Part shown: piece by piece, positions 36,917 to 48,428 of the stretch
How positions within the stretch are numbered: the stretch's first letter is position 1
Layout: each line of letters opens with the position of its first letter
Assembly (NCBI GenBank): GCA_027475525.1
Contig: JAMWFC010000044.1
Location: forward strand, 1,117,340 to 1,181,339
Length of the DNA stretch: 64,000 bases
From: Macrolepiota albuminosa
Lineage: Eukaryota > Basidiomycota > Agaricomycetes > Agaricales > Agaricaceae
Direction: 5' to 3'
Made by a program: the position numbers and the translations under genes
Notes under the pieces: model-generated
Database searches by the model: none
Seen by the model: only the letters and a program-made list of their open reading frames with translations
Told to the model about the DNA's origin: nothing

Positions 36917-38509
36917 CGGTGTTCGTTCTTTTTTTTTGCCTCGTAAACACTATCTCTCCCCGTCTCGCTCACAGGATCCCTATTATTTCTGGATACTCCA
37001 TTGCATACTCGCATTGTATCACTAGTCCCATCGCCATCATTCACAACCCCTCTCCTTATCGCCTTGCATTACATCACATTGTTTAATCTACTTGTGCTCT
37101 TTGCTTTACCACACGTGACGTTGGCATCAAGCACATACCCTTATCCCAGACTATGTTTTGATTTGTAACTCCTAACTTATGATCCGACCTTCATACTACG
37201 ACGTTCTATCATTTGTTTATGGTATCATTTCACCGTTCGATTATTCCTATGACAATACTTTTCGACATTTTTACACAAAATGACGCTTGATGGTGCCTCT
37301 CAAAGAACACAATGGAGGTAACGCCGAGCCATGTGCATTCGTTGCCAAATCCCCTGGTCTTCTTTGTTTTATCATAAAAGGAGCTATCGTCCGGCTCGTT
37401 TCCTGACCGGTATGGCACTGAAGCTGTCGATGCGAGCGGCAGTGCAACAGGTTTTCAGCATATAGCCCTAAACTATTAAGAAATAATGTCACCATTATTC
37501 TAAAAACACTCAAGTATCTAGATCTACATCTAAACCTACTGAGAAGATGTTTGAAATAGACCATAGCTTAACTAGATCTAACTTATCTACGAGGCGGTGA
37601 GTCTGAGTGAGACGTGGAGGTTGGCATGGCATTTACAGCTGCGTTGGCAGTGTGCATCTCTATCAGCGTTCATTCTACTGATGATAGGAAATCAGAAGAG
37701 CAAGAATGAAATTCCAAAGATGCAATGATAGTGAAAATGCTGTTACATCGGAACCGTCAAAGCAACATTTGATGATGGTAAAGCCACATCGAGCTTGCGC
37801 CAATGGCCCGAGATTGATGCTGTTTCAAGTTGTAAAAGTTATACAGTATGGCATTGATGTCGCCGTAAAATTAATGAACCGAAACTAGTCAGGTGTGACA
37901 TGTAGGTGCAGAAGTCACAGTACTCCAGCCAAAGATGGGTTGAGGTAAGAAAAATAGGAAGGCTAGTGCAATGGCGTCTATGACCACAACGATAGGTTTG
38001 GATATGTGAAGCTCAAGCGTTTGGTGTGCCACGACATACTTGATAGGCTTTTGACGGAACACATCAAGATGGATATAATTTGATATCCGACACCCGAAGC
38101 CCGCAAAGCTTCCTCCGTATGAGTTCAACAACTTTTACCCTAGACAAACCTTTGGTGTGAGTATATATCGGCCTTGTTCTATAGCGTCACACCTATCTCG
38201 TTCTAGAGCTTCAATTCGTCACTCAATCAATCACACTCGTCAGAACCTTTCGACTTCAGAGTTTCCCGAATTTGAACATGGATGTTCAAATTCAAGATAG
38301 GAGGTACCGACCGTGTAAAGACTTCATTCCATTTGGAAATAGATTAGAAACGGGCCGAGGTCATCGCCTAAAGAACGAACAGAACTACAAAAGACGGAAA
38401 TTATCAAGAAGTAAGAGTTCTTGTTCCCCGAGTCATATGGCCTAGTCGAACGATTGCAGACACAGAGTATCATGACACTCGGCATTACGGCTATGTTTCT
38501 ATAAAAACA
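36917..38509. other. intergenic, no gene recognised
   Basis: 1.6 kb with only short frames. TATA-like AGTATATATCGG near 38,160 could belong to the next gene. Confidence 0.45.
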
Positions 38510-39482
38510 ATGGCTTCGAACGAGCCAATAATCCTCACAGGAGAGGATGTATTTGACGAGACAACCATTTACAATGGCCTTGATTATGAAGGATACAGTG
38601 ACAAGATTGTGTCCAGAGCTCACAGTCCCACCAGCTCGAGATGCCTTGATGAGGGAATATCCAGCCCTTGTAGCAACATGCAAGAGACTAATCGACTCAC
38701 TCATGAGTATCCAATCTCGGGAGTACGGCAATTAGGATGTAAGTCCCACATATTTTGCAGGTGGCTTTTTTAAATATTTGATTCCTCACAAGTACAACTG
38801 AAGGAAACGCAGGATCTATTCCGTGCTACAATGCGGAGAACACAAGTACTATGCGACGGCCTTCTTGAAACCCAAGCCGAACTGACACGTGTCTACGAAG
38901 AGCGCGATTCGTATAGGAATGGCGTCCATGACCTTCAAGCCAAGCTGAGTAAAACAGAAGCCCAGTTGGAAGAAGTTGAAACCAGGAATTACACCTTGAC
39001 GAAGGATTACGAGGCACTAGAACGTGATAATGCATGCTTACGGCGATACTTATATGAATTGACTAGAACGTCGCAGGATAGCCTCTCTAACAAGGTCTGC
39101 GATGTAGTATTCTATAAAAACGAGATACTTACCCAATCTATTGAAGGATCGCCGGGACTTGCATCACATCCGTCGACGAATTCTTGTAGACAAGGCAATC
39201 GAAGCCCTGAAAAGGCGGTACTGCAGTTTATACCCTATGAGACCGAGTGAATCGTTCTATTCCTGGTCAAGACGAGTGGGCTATCCGGGTTGGGAGCGGA
39301 TAGCGTCGATGGTCATGGACGCAAAACATCACGGGAACAAATCTGCACATCGAGCAACGCAGGCTGAGATGTTGCAGACTGTCACACTTGCCCTTGAGGA
39401 TGACCTGGAATCCGGGGATACTGGCGAGGGAGAAGTATTACGACATATGTACAGTATTGTATATTGTGGAGGGCATGGCTGA
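38510..39482 (+). CDS. coiled-coil protein with a conserved C-terminal domain, copy 1
   Basis: Paralogue of the gene at 57152-58306. Secure exons: 38793..39094 (heptad-rich: LKETQDLFRATMRRTQVL, AKLSKTEAQLEEVETRNYT, DYEALERDNACLRRYLYEL) and 39147..39482 (C-terminal domain: DRRDLHHIRRRILVDKAIEA, SFYSWSRRVGYPGWERI, GNKSAHRATQAEML, GEGEVLRHMYSIVY). The intron between them is at the same position as in copy 2. The 5' exon is unsettled: the ATG at 38510 joins in phase through a GTAAGT donor at 38739, yet a more protein-like stretch (ALMREYPALVATCKRL) lies in another frame of the same region, so a sequencing indel or frameshift is possible. No function known. Confidence 0.65.
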
Positions 39483-40531
39483 TGATGCAGCATGGAAAAC
39501 GAAAGTATCTTGATTTTGTTAGTGCACGGTCTGAGCGAGGCTCAAGCTTCATTGCCCCTCTGTGCCCCTCTGCCACAACATGAGTTCAAGTTGTTGCGTT
39601 TCATTGAGCCTGACAGGTTGTCATTCAGGCTTATTCTGTGCCTCTTGACAGGTAGGCGCCAAGGTTATAGTAACGTCGAAAATGTACAGGATCACCAAAA
39701 CCCAAGTTTGAGGATTAAGAACGCGGATGGTGGACATACGGGGTACATAGCAGGACTCAGTCCTTTGAACAGCGAACAAGTATATTTACTTCAAGTGGGA
39801 CACGTGTAGACAATCTTCGCCCTCCTTGGCTGGAATGTTGAAATGAGATTCGCAACGAATAGAACGAGATCCTGGCGCCACTAAGGATGCCAATAAATCC
39901 ATCATATCAGAAGACACCTGCATAATCTGATGCAGAAGACAAATGAATGAGGATGTCCCTGATACAAGCCTGAATTCAAAGGCGTGGCAAGTAGTATTTC
40001 TTGTGAGATATCTGCGACGTCGGAATTATCATGCAAGAATAGCCAGGATAGGCCTGGTTCACCACACTCCACACAATGACCGCGTGTTCTGTGGATATTC
40101 AATCATTCATTTATCAGACAACGAGGCCTAGACTGCTCATTTGATTTCTCGGAAGCGAAACAAATGTTCATACAAGTAAAATTTGACGGTAAAACAAGAC
40201 AAATCAAGTTGCATGAGGATACATGACGACTGCGGTGAGGTATGAACCAATGATGATATCACTAAACCCATGGAAATTGTTGAGGATAGATAAAGATAAG
40301 ATGCGACAAAGAATTAATGTGCAGAAAAGGCTAAAAACGTGGAAGATGTGGATTAGAAATGGGAAGGATGACTTGGATGCGGCGTGGGTAGTTGTGCATT
40401 TCAGATACATATGCAATAGATAGCAAGTTCGTGCACGTGAGGGTCTTGACCGAAGAAAACGGAGCACCTGAGGTTGGTACCTGAGCGGTCCGATGATCCG
40501 TAAGTGGTGGCCAGGCCGGGTGAATTTAATG
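39483..40531. other. intergenic, no gene recognised
   Basis: Convergent flanks of the coiled-coil gene and the next gene; short frames only. Confidence 0.45.
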
Positions 40532-41407
40532 TTACACAAGCTCAAGGCGTTGGACACTGTCAAAGCTAGAAGCTCTGCTGAGGCGTTCATGTGTACGTGA
40601 AGGGGACGTGAAAGTGAATGCAGTATAGATCTGCTTGCGTTCTGGTGTAGAAAAGGTTCGGCTATCCAAGGTTGATGTTCCATCAGAACCTAATGGAAGG
40701 GTGGCGGATTGAGAGAAGTAGTCACGAAGCTCTGGTTCCGCGGACGACTCCTGCAAGATTGTGTCAAATTAAAACAAAATCCGCGACGCGTGGACCAGAC
40801 CACCAACCTTGACAGATCGAAATTTGACACCATTATCGTCGATAGCAGGAGCCTGGAGACAAGGGCCTTGCTCATAAGCTTGAGATAAGTCGGCGAGCGG
40901 CTTGACAGTCAACTCATAGCATCGTGAATCGATATCAGCTTGGGTTATCCTCTCTCGCACCCGTTCGGCTTCTGCTTCCTCATCAACTTTCGGCAGCATG
41001 GGTGACACCCGGCGCGACGGCTTCTTCGCCGTCTTCCTCGACGACGAAGTTTTCCCATCCTTCTTCACTACTGTCTTGAGTTTCAACGCCGAACTTGCTG
41101 ACGATTTTCGCTTCTTAGCGTCCATATTAGAGTCTGGAGGTTCGGTCGACTCCTTCTGCTTCTTCGACGTCAGAGGTGCATGTTTTTTGGCCGTTAACAC
41201 CGAGGTTTTGCGCTTCTTGCCATTGGTAATAGTAGGACCTGCTCGTTCTCCAGTGAGAGGATCGACGTTCTCTTTCTCAGTGGTCGTGGCACAATTGGCA
41301 TTTAAAGGTTTTGTTGAAAGAGTGGGAGATGTGACTATTGGGGCTTTGGGTCTCGCAACGTCAGCAGAAGGTGTGTCCTGGAAGACGGTGAAGGTGCGAA
41401 GCGACAT
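40532..41407 (-). CDS. Lys-rich nuclear-type protein with a KEN box
   Basis: 272 aa; complement(join(40532..40750,40808..41407)), intron with a GTTGGT donor, phase 0. No enzyme family recognised. An N-terminal short linear segment (RTFTVFQDTP) precedes TTEKENVDPL (KEN at residues 45-47), a textbook APC/C degron with the usual downstream Pro. Then follow several basic clusters (KKRKTS, KKRKSS, KKPSRR) that could be nuclear localisation signals, and a helical stretch AEAERVRERITQADIDSRCY. The C-terminus is Ser/Thr-rich with SP/TP sites (STPERK, TSPSRT). This fits a small cell-cycle-regulated nuclear protein, but that is inference from motifs. Confidence 0.65.
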
Positions 41408-42688
41408 TTAGTGACGAACAAAACTGAGCGACCTGCTGAAAGGCTAGATGATTCGATGATACGATAGCCTATAAAGAGGAAAAGATCCAATAGCGGGCAA
41501 AGGGTATCTTGGAAGAAGACTCTTCGTCGTTGTACGCGACGATGAGGGTCGAAAGCCAAGTTGGAACCCAAGTTTGAATTCCACGTTAAATTGTTGCGTG
41601 CACGTGATGATTTCGCAAATAAACTAAAGGGCGTGTCATGATCACGTGTACAACGCGTCCCTTATCTTGACTGGCCCCATTTATTGATCGAATTCTCTTG
41701 ATCTTGGATGCGTGAACATAACGCTCTCTTATATCAACTATGCACCCACAAAATGAATCCTCAGTGTCAAAACATCTTTTTGTTTATTGTGACAAGGCAT
41801 TGAATGTTATACTTGAGGGTAAGTAAATACTTAGTAAGCACCCTTCTTCATGTTCAGGCGTGCTCTCCCCCGTCTGGGAAACAAACATCCTTCCAAGTCA
41901 GATTTTGAATGTTGGTTGATGACTTCTGCACAGGCACTCATTCATTCATTCATACGAACCAAGTCACAGCCGGACGGCGATATCCCCCTATATTGTTAAA
42001 AAAGAACGCTCGCTCTTTGAACATGCGATAGGACTTCGATCGTTGACATTTTATCTGCCACAGAAGGTCAACCTCATGTCTGGTAAACAACGCATCGCTC
42101 CTGAAGTATCAATGGTCCTGTTGATCGAAAAGGATCTCTTAAACCTTGGAGTGTATCACCGAAATTCAATGGAGTCTCCACGGAAGTTGAGCTCAAGACC
42201 GTTCTGGCGTAGAGGAACACATAGGAGTCAATATGTTCTATGTTCCTTGAGTCTTATAAATATCCATACGATCGGCGAGGTTATCTCAGATTCACAGTGA
42301 TGTCTCGGAATCGTGAATATGACCGCATTGCGGAACACAGCCTTCGGGGCATCATGCGCGACTGGATAGACTTCTGTAGAAACAGAGGTAAGTCGTGCAG
42401 AGTTCCGACAAGTGCCGTTCCAATTCACTCCTGTATCGGACAGCTCTTTGACGCATCAGGGCGTGTCTGGAGGCTTGTAAGTGCTATTTGTTTTGATACC
42501 TCGTGTTCCACACGAGTCTACAGCATAACGGCTGGCTTTCAGCAACGATCGTTCACAAATGGGGGAACAACGTGTTTTCGACTTATAATGGGTAGTTTCC
42601 CTGTATTTCCCTCTCTATTCCGACCTACTCGTTAGCACTGGTGCTTACTGCTTTTCGGTTCTTTAGAACTCTTCTCTTTCATCCAGCC
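41408..42688. other. divergent intergenic region
   Basis: Upstream of both the KEN-box gene and the kinase gene. Short frames only; no gene supportable. Confidence 0.45.
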
Positions 42689-44907
42689 ATGTCCCACAAG
42701 GCCTCCACCGGTGTATCCTCCGACCATCATCCAGCAGTCGGGACTCTTATTGATGGCGGCTCCCTTGAGCTCGTGGAAGTGTTGGGCGTGGGAGGGTACG
42801 GCGTCGTTTACCGTGCTGTCGATACTCGTTCTCTCACCCCGAAGTCGTACGCCGTCAAATGCCTCGTGGCCCAGGCCCATCAAACTGGCCGTCAGCGACA
42901 AATTCATCTTCGTGAGATGGCACTACATCGATTCGCCTCCTCCCATCCTGGAGTCGTCACTCTCCACCGTGTCGTTGAGGAATACAACCGCACCTATATC
43001 ATTATGGATTATGCCCCAGATCATGATTTGTTCACGCAGATCCTACATAATTGCCGTTATTTAGGAAATGACGCTCTGATCAAACATGTATTTCTTCAGC
43101 TGCTTGATGCAGTTGAATATTGTCACAGCCTCGGTATTTATCATCGCGACTTGAAGCCTGAGAACGTCCTCTGCTTCGACCATGGCCTCCGTGTTGCCAT
43201 CACCGACTTTGGACTCGCTACTACTGAAAAGTTGAGTACGGAATTTCGCACTGGTAGTGTGTACCACATGAGTCCAGGTAAGCCTCTCGGATCGAATCGC
43301 TAATTCAGAACTGACATTCATTGTAACATTTAACAGAATGTCAGGGCGGAGAGTTTGCCGTCACCGGGAACTATTCGCCCATGCACAACGATATCTGGTC
43401 TCTAGGAATAATTCTCCTCAACCTGGCGACCGGTAGAAATCCCTGGAAGTCTGCGACTCCAGATGACCAAACCTTCCGGGCATACCTTCGCGATCCTTCC
43501 AACTTCCTTCCTACCGTTCTTCCTATATCCAATGAAATTAACGATATCCTGATCCAGATGCTGGAAGTTGATTGGAGGGAGAGAATTGCATTGCGCGACC
43601 TCCGCAGCGCCATCCAAGATGTGGAGACATTTTATTCGGACAAGGCTGTATTTGAGGGAAGCATGGCCCGTTGCTCGTGGGAGGCGGGCATGGATATCGA
43701 CAGCGAATATTCAGAGGAAGAGCCTCAAGCAGTTCTGAAGTCGGAGAGCGCCGAGTTCATTTCACAATGGAGCAAGGACTCTACTTGCACTTCCGACATT
43801 GTTTTTGCCAAGCACGACTCTACTGCTTCCGTTGCAGACATTTCAAGGTATGGGCTTCATTGGACAGCATACTCATCCAGCGGTGCCACGAAAGCAGTCG
43901 AGTCGAAGTCGGAATCGTCATCCTCATCGGTTGCCTGGCCCGAGCGAACTCCAACGCCTGTTTCCCCCGTGTCCTCAGGGACACCTTCATTACCTGAGAC
44001 TCCTGATAGCTTTGATACTCGTTTCCCAGACAGGGATGTCGCTCATCCCCGGAAATGCCTCACGATCGATACCCATCTTGCGCAGCAGGCACGGTTTTAC
44101 GACCCTACAGCAAGTATGGCTTCGTCTTTCTCTAATGGTACTTCCATGATGCAAACCGCGGTGGAATTTGACCCCTACTCTTCAACGTTTTTCTTTGAGA
44201 ACACCATCTCCGAATCGAGAGGCCTTCCTGTGTCGATGGAGGCCTCTTTTGATGATAAAGAGATGACTTCTCCATCTATCTGGGTCTCCTCGATAACGGA
44301 GATGTCTTCTCCATCTGTGTATTCTAGCAGTTCCGCAGATAGTCGCGAGATGGCATTCACAAGGTCCAAGACTCCGTCTCCAGAAGCCGACTGGCACGAG
44401 TACCGTTCACAGGTGCAGTGTCTTACCCATTCCCCCCCAAGTCAGCCTGCTCTCTCCGTGTATACCACAGTGACCGATGTTTTCCCTTCCTCAAGGGCTC
44501 CAGTCATCTCTCTCGTTGAATCAAAAAATCCACACGACGGCTCCGCCCGATCGAAGACTGCTGGCATCTTCAATTCTATCAAGTTCTTCTCGCGTTCCTC
44601 GTCTCCGGCTCCTCCACCGGCTGCTTCGGCTGCGCTGGCGCCAGGAGGCAGGCGCCAACCTCCCGTGGACGCACGTACGGCCCAGTCGGGCGATCAAGCG
44701 CATGCTGCGCCACCTTTCCAGGACATCCGGATTAATCATGTTCCGACGCAAACCCACCAGCGGCGTTCCGCGCCGGTCCCGATCCCGATCCCGATCCCGA
44801 TCCCAATCCCATTTCATACGCAGAATCAGCGAGCTGCGCAGTGTGTTCGTCCCCCGCGCCACTGGTTCATGCCGAGCAAATTCTTTGCAAACGTCGGTAC
44901 GCAGTGA
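42689..44907 (+). CDS. Ran1/Ksp1-like serine/threonine protein kinase
   Basis: 719 aa; join(42689..43277,43337..44907), phase-1 intron of 59 nt. The kinase domain covers about residues 20-310: GVGGYGVVYRA (glycine loop), YAVKCL (catalytic Lys), YHRDLKPENVL (catalytic loop), ITDFGLAT (DFG), MSPECQGG in place of APE, and NDIWSLGIILLNLATGRNPW. Domain layout (N-terminal catalytic domain, long Ser-rich tail) resembles fungal Ran1/Pat1, Vhs1, Sks1 and Ksp1 kinases linking nutrients to growth and development. The tail ends in a Pro-Ile repeat (PIPIPIPIPIP) encoded by CCGATC hexamers near 44,780, a length-variable microsatellite. Targets unknown. Confidence 0.88.
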
Positions 44908-44941
44908 GTTGGTGTAGTGAACCCCCCCTCTATAGACTGTT

Positions 44942-45095
44942 CTCTTTGTCGACCGTTGACTGCGTTTCGGTCCTTTCCTTTATAATTTAATTTTTTTCCA
45001 TCGCATTTTGCATTCATCCTCTTTGTCGACCGTTGACTGCGTTTCGGTCCTTTCCTTTATAATTTAATTTTTTTCCATCGCATTTTGCATTCATC
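44942..45095. repeat. exact 77-bp tandem duplication
   Basis: 44942-45018 equals 45019-45095 (start CTCTTTGTCGACC, end GCATTCATC); flanking bases differ. It lies in the 3' flank of the kinase gene. The remainder of 44908-45429 holds only non-coding 3' sequence and a G-tract at about 45,360. Confidence 0.97.
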
Positions 45096-45429
45096 ATACT
45101 AGCATCGGCAATTGCACACGCATCTCCTCTCTCATGTAGGACTACAAAAATCCCCACTGATCTTGATACTTTTTTTTTGTTCTTTCGATTTTCGGTGCTT
45201 CGGGCACAATTGTGTACTTTTCACGATTTAGGAGGGTATGTACATCACTATACTTTGTATTTCTACTTGCGCGGATGATGGGTTTCCCCACATGTCCAGT
45301 AGCTACGTCGTTGTATACACGTTCGCGAAATCATCCAATGCATCCATCACTTGCAGACACGGGGGCGGGGGGGGGGGGCAAATGATTGAATTAAATGTAA
45401 GTATGCAATTAATACAGCAGTAGGGGAAT

Positions 45430-47348
45430 TTATTGTTTCCGTAAGTTGATCAACTGTCTTCCGCGTTCGCGCTCTACGTCCTCTTTACTCCTGAGCCCGC
45501 TGCCCTTGTTCAACTTGCGGCCTTTGCCTCCGATACCATCGCCCATGCCTAGAGGCGCATGGCCGGCCTGGAGAACACGGAACGCGGCCTTGATGACGTT
45601 TATGGGGTTGCGGCTGCCCCATACCTTTGCGCTGATGTCCTTGATACCCGCAGCCTTGAGGACCTGGTGGAGATTCGGGTTACAACGGAGACCGAAGCCA
45701 ACGGGACGAGGGCGGAGAAGGAGCTGCGTGGAGCCGAGCTTGGACTCCATGTCCGTCCAGATAGTGCGCTTCTCGAACCGCTCGACCCAGTCCATGTTGC
45801 GCACTGCCTGCGCGTACGCCTTGGCCTCTGCGCGCGTGGCGTCGTCGTCCTTGCCCTGCCCGAGCCCAACCATGCCGTTCCCGTTCCCGACGACCATGAG
45901 CACGTACATCCTGTGTATCTTGCCCTTGCCCGTCTGCTGCGTCACGCGCCGCCGCACGAGGGGGAAGCGGTAGAGGCTCTGTAGCTCCGACGGAGACAGC
46001 GGGAGGTTCTCGAGCGACGACGCGGACTCCTCCGTCTCGTCTGTCGCTGTTGGCAGGTACTCGGGGTCGTGGAAGTCGAACCCCCGCTCTTCCATCGCCT
46101 CGTGGAAGATGGACGTGTGGTTCCGCACGATGACGCGGTTGTGGAAGATCTGCTCTTTGCCGTCGGGCGGCAGCTCGAGCACGTCCCGCGAGTCGAGCAG
46201 CGGGTCCGGCGTCATCAGGTCGGGATAAGGGTATGCCGGTAAAGTCCGCCGGGGTTCCTGCGCTTGAGCCTCGGATTGGGATTTGGATTGGGATTTGGGA
46301 TTCTTGTTGTTCTTGTTGTTCGTGGACGACGGCGGTGGTGTCATCCGGGCCAGCTGCATCTTGCGCAACAGCGCTGCTTCTTCGGCGGCCATCTCAGCGG
46401 CGACTTCGGGGTCCTCTGCTGCGATCTCGCGTTCATGCACGTCGATGAGCTCACGCACCTCGTCGAGCGCGGAGTCGGTTGATTCGTCCGAGATGAGGTC
46501 GAGGGGCACCGTGCGGCGCTGGTACGCGATTGGCACGCCGAACTCGGCAAAGAGCCGCCCCAGCTCGATGTACGCGCTCATGTCGGACGGGTCCCCCTCG
46601 AGCCGCTTCAGCGGCCACACCATGTCGGCTCGCCGCACGATGGGCAGCGAGGCGAGTTTTTGTTGCACGTGTGAGTCTTTGAGGTGGTTCTCGAGCGTCG
46701 TGCCTGGGTGCTCGAGGGACGGGTCTTTTGGGAGTCCTGTTGTGCGTTTTAGTCTTTGAGGTGGTTCTCGAGCGTCGTGCCTGGGTGCTCGAGGGACGGG
46801 TCTTTTGGGAGTCCTGTTGTGCGTTTTGGTTAGACGGACGGACCCTTGGTCAGACGGAGAGCTTACCTGTGTAACGTGTGTCCTCCTCGGCTGAACGAAA
46901 TGCAAAACAATGAGGAATGAGTCAATGAGTCAATGGGGGGGGGGGACATACGAGGAGCGTCTAGACTCTCGACGAAAGCATCGTAGCCATCATCTGGTGG
47001 CTCATCCATATACAAATCGACCTTTTTGGACAACAACGCGCGTCTGACGCCGGGAGCGTGGACTAGAGGACGCACAGCAGCGACCATGCGCGCATGCAGC
47101 TTCTGGTCGTGCTGCGAGAGCACCAGGAGCGCAGCCATCTTGCGCGCGAACTCGTCCGTCTTCATGTCGGGCCGTAGAGACGCCATGATCTTGTCAAAGT
47201 TTTGTTTTTGTTTTTGGGCGGCAGGGGTCTTGGAGGCGTAGTGCCGTCGTAGGAGCAGCAGCGGCGGGGGGGAGGAAGATGCCCCGATGGAGGCTGGCCG
47301 TGCTGTGCGACGGCTGAGCAGCGCTTGTCGCGCTAGTCGATGATGCAT
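45430..47348 (-). CDS. MRPS5: mitochondrial small-subunit ribosomal protein uS5m
   Basis: 575 aa; complement(join(45430..46736,46867..46890,46952..47348)). The Arg/Ser-rich presequence (RLARQALLSRRTARPAS, LLLLRRHYAS) targets it to mitochondria. The C-terminal half is bacterial-S5-like: double-stranded-RNA-binding fold (FPLVRRRVTQQTGKGKIHRM, VLMVVGNGNGMVGLGQGKDD) and the second S5 fold (LLLRPRPVGFGLRCNPNLHQ, AGIKDISAKVWGSRNPINVI, AAFRVLQAG). It is part of the mitoribosome decoding/entry side. Exon 2 is only 24 nt. The 77-bp duplication at 46674-46827 doubles the acceptor of exon 3; only the copy at 46737 keeps the frame open. Divergent from the PITH gene. Confidence 0.93.
46674..46827. repeat. 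exact 77-bp tandem duplication (in MRPS5)
   Basis: 46674-46750 equals 46751-46827 (start AGTCTTTGAGG, end TGTGCGTTTT). It duplicates the branch/acceptor region and first 63 coding bases of MRPS5 exon 3. Confidence 0.97.
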
Positions 47349-47473
47349 GGTCAGTCCAATGTGAGTGGTGTCGCCCCGAAAAATATGTAAAGGTGTCACA
47401 TGATCTCTAATAATAATAATAAATGATAAATCAACGTCAACCCTTGCTTGCGTATACCTACCTACCATCCCTC
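47349..47473. promoter_or_regulatory. bidirectional promoter, MRPS5 / PITH gene
   Basis: Only 125 bp separate the two divergent start codons. Contains an AATAATAATAATAAATGATAAA A/T-rich stretch near 47,408. No consensus TATA box with convincing spacing for both. Confidence 0.5.
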
Positions 47474-48382
47474 ATGTCCTCGCAGGACACCTCTGATAAC
47501 GTCGTCGGCGGCGGCGGCGGGACGGACATTGCGATTGCGAATCTGTATAGCGTGATCGACAAGGACAAGTGAGCGATCCCGGGGTGTGTTCCGAGCGCGT
47601 TTTCAGAGCGCGTTTGCTTTTTCGTTTTTTTTGGTTTTTGGTTTTGTTTTTTTTTGGTTTTTGGTTTTTTTGGTTTTTGTTTGTAGAGTGTATGGACTCA
47701 ACGTCGTGGTTTTTGTTTGTAGAGTGTATGGACTTAACCTCGTGGTTCCGGAGGACGCGCGGGCGGTGATCAAGCCGTGGGACGAGCGCGATGATACGAC
47801 GCGGTACGTGCAGTCTGGCGTCGACGATCAGGTCGTGCTGCATGTCCCGTTTACGCGTATAGTGAGAGTGAGATCTGTGTTGCTCAAACTAGGTGAGCCA
47901 AAGCGTCGTGTTGTGTTCGGTTGATAATTGGCAACAAAGGTCGGGGAGAAACATCACCCCGGCGTCTGCGTGTATACGCGAACCGCCCGACGATCGTCGA
48001 TTTCGCAGACGCAGAGACGATTATACCGCATCTCGACACGAGTCTGCGCGACGGAGACCTCTCAGGCGGCGTCGTCGTCGAGTACCCTCTCCGCGTCGCT
48101 GCGTTCACAAGCGTCACTTCGCTCTCTCTCTTCTTCGTGAGTCCCTTCGTTCTGATCACCCGCGTCGAGTCTTGTTTGATAGCATAGCGATGGTGGTGGT
48201 AGAGCGATTCTCTGGGCCAAGAGGTTTCGAGGGTGTATTATGTCGGTTTCAAGGGAGACATGCGGTCTTCTCAGCGCGAGACGGATCAAAAGTTGCGCGT
48301 ACCCGCGCAGAACGCGGCGGACGCTCCGCTCGTGGACAAGGTGGCGCAAAAGACGGCTGGACAACAGACTACGGCACGATAA
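47474..48382 (+). CDS. PITH-domain protein (TXNL1/PITHD1-like)
   Basis: 213 aa; join(47474..47568,47723..47892,47940..48136,48203..48382). The PITH domain (proteasome-interacting domain of thioredoxin-like protein 1) fills the protein: NLYSVIDKDKVYGLNLVVPE, SGVDDQVVLHVPFTRIVRVR, LRVYANRPTIVDFADAE, GVVVEYPLRVAAFTSVTSLS and YYVGFKGDM. No thioredoxin domain is attached, so it is PITHD1-like. Homologues bind the 26S proteasome lid region. Oddity: the 3' splice site of intron 1 is duplicated 36 bp apart (47686 and 47722); using the upstream one inserts 12 residues (VYGLNVVVFVCR) in frame. Confidence 0.9.
47672..47745 (+). repeat. 36-bp imperfect tandem duplication of a splice acceptor
   Basis: GGTTTTTGTTTGTAG then AGTGTATGGACT occurs twice, period 36, with two base differences in the exonic part (CTC/CTT synonymous; GTC/CTC). 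Divergence between the copies argues it is real and older than the exact 77-bp duplications. Confidence 0.9.
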
Positions 48383-48428
48383 TAGCTGGTAGTAATACAA
48401 ATGGTTGTACAAAGAATATATATATAGA

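Noticed and set aside
42240..42635. 131-codon plus-strand frame before the kinase
   Set aside because: No motif and no convincing composition; starts and stops unrelated to any splice pattern.
47672..47745. Considered as another assembly artefact
   Set aside because: Period is 36, not 77, and the copies differ at two bases, so a real older duplication is more likely.
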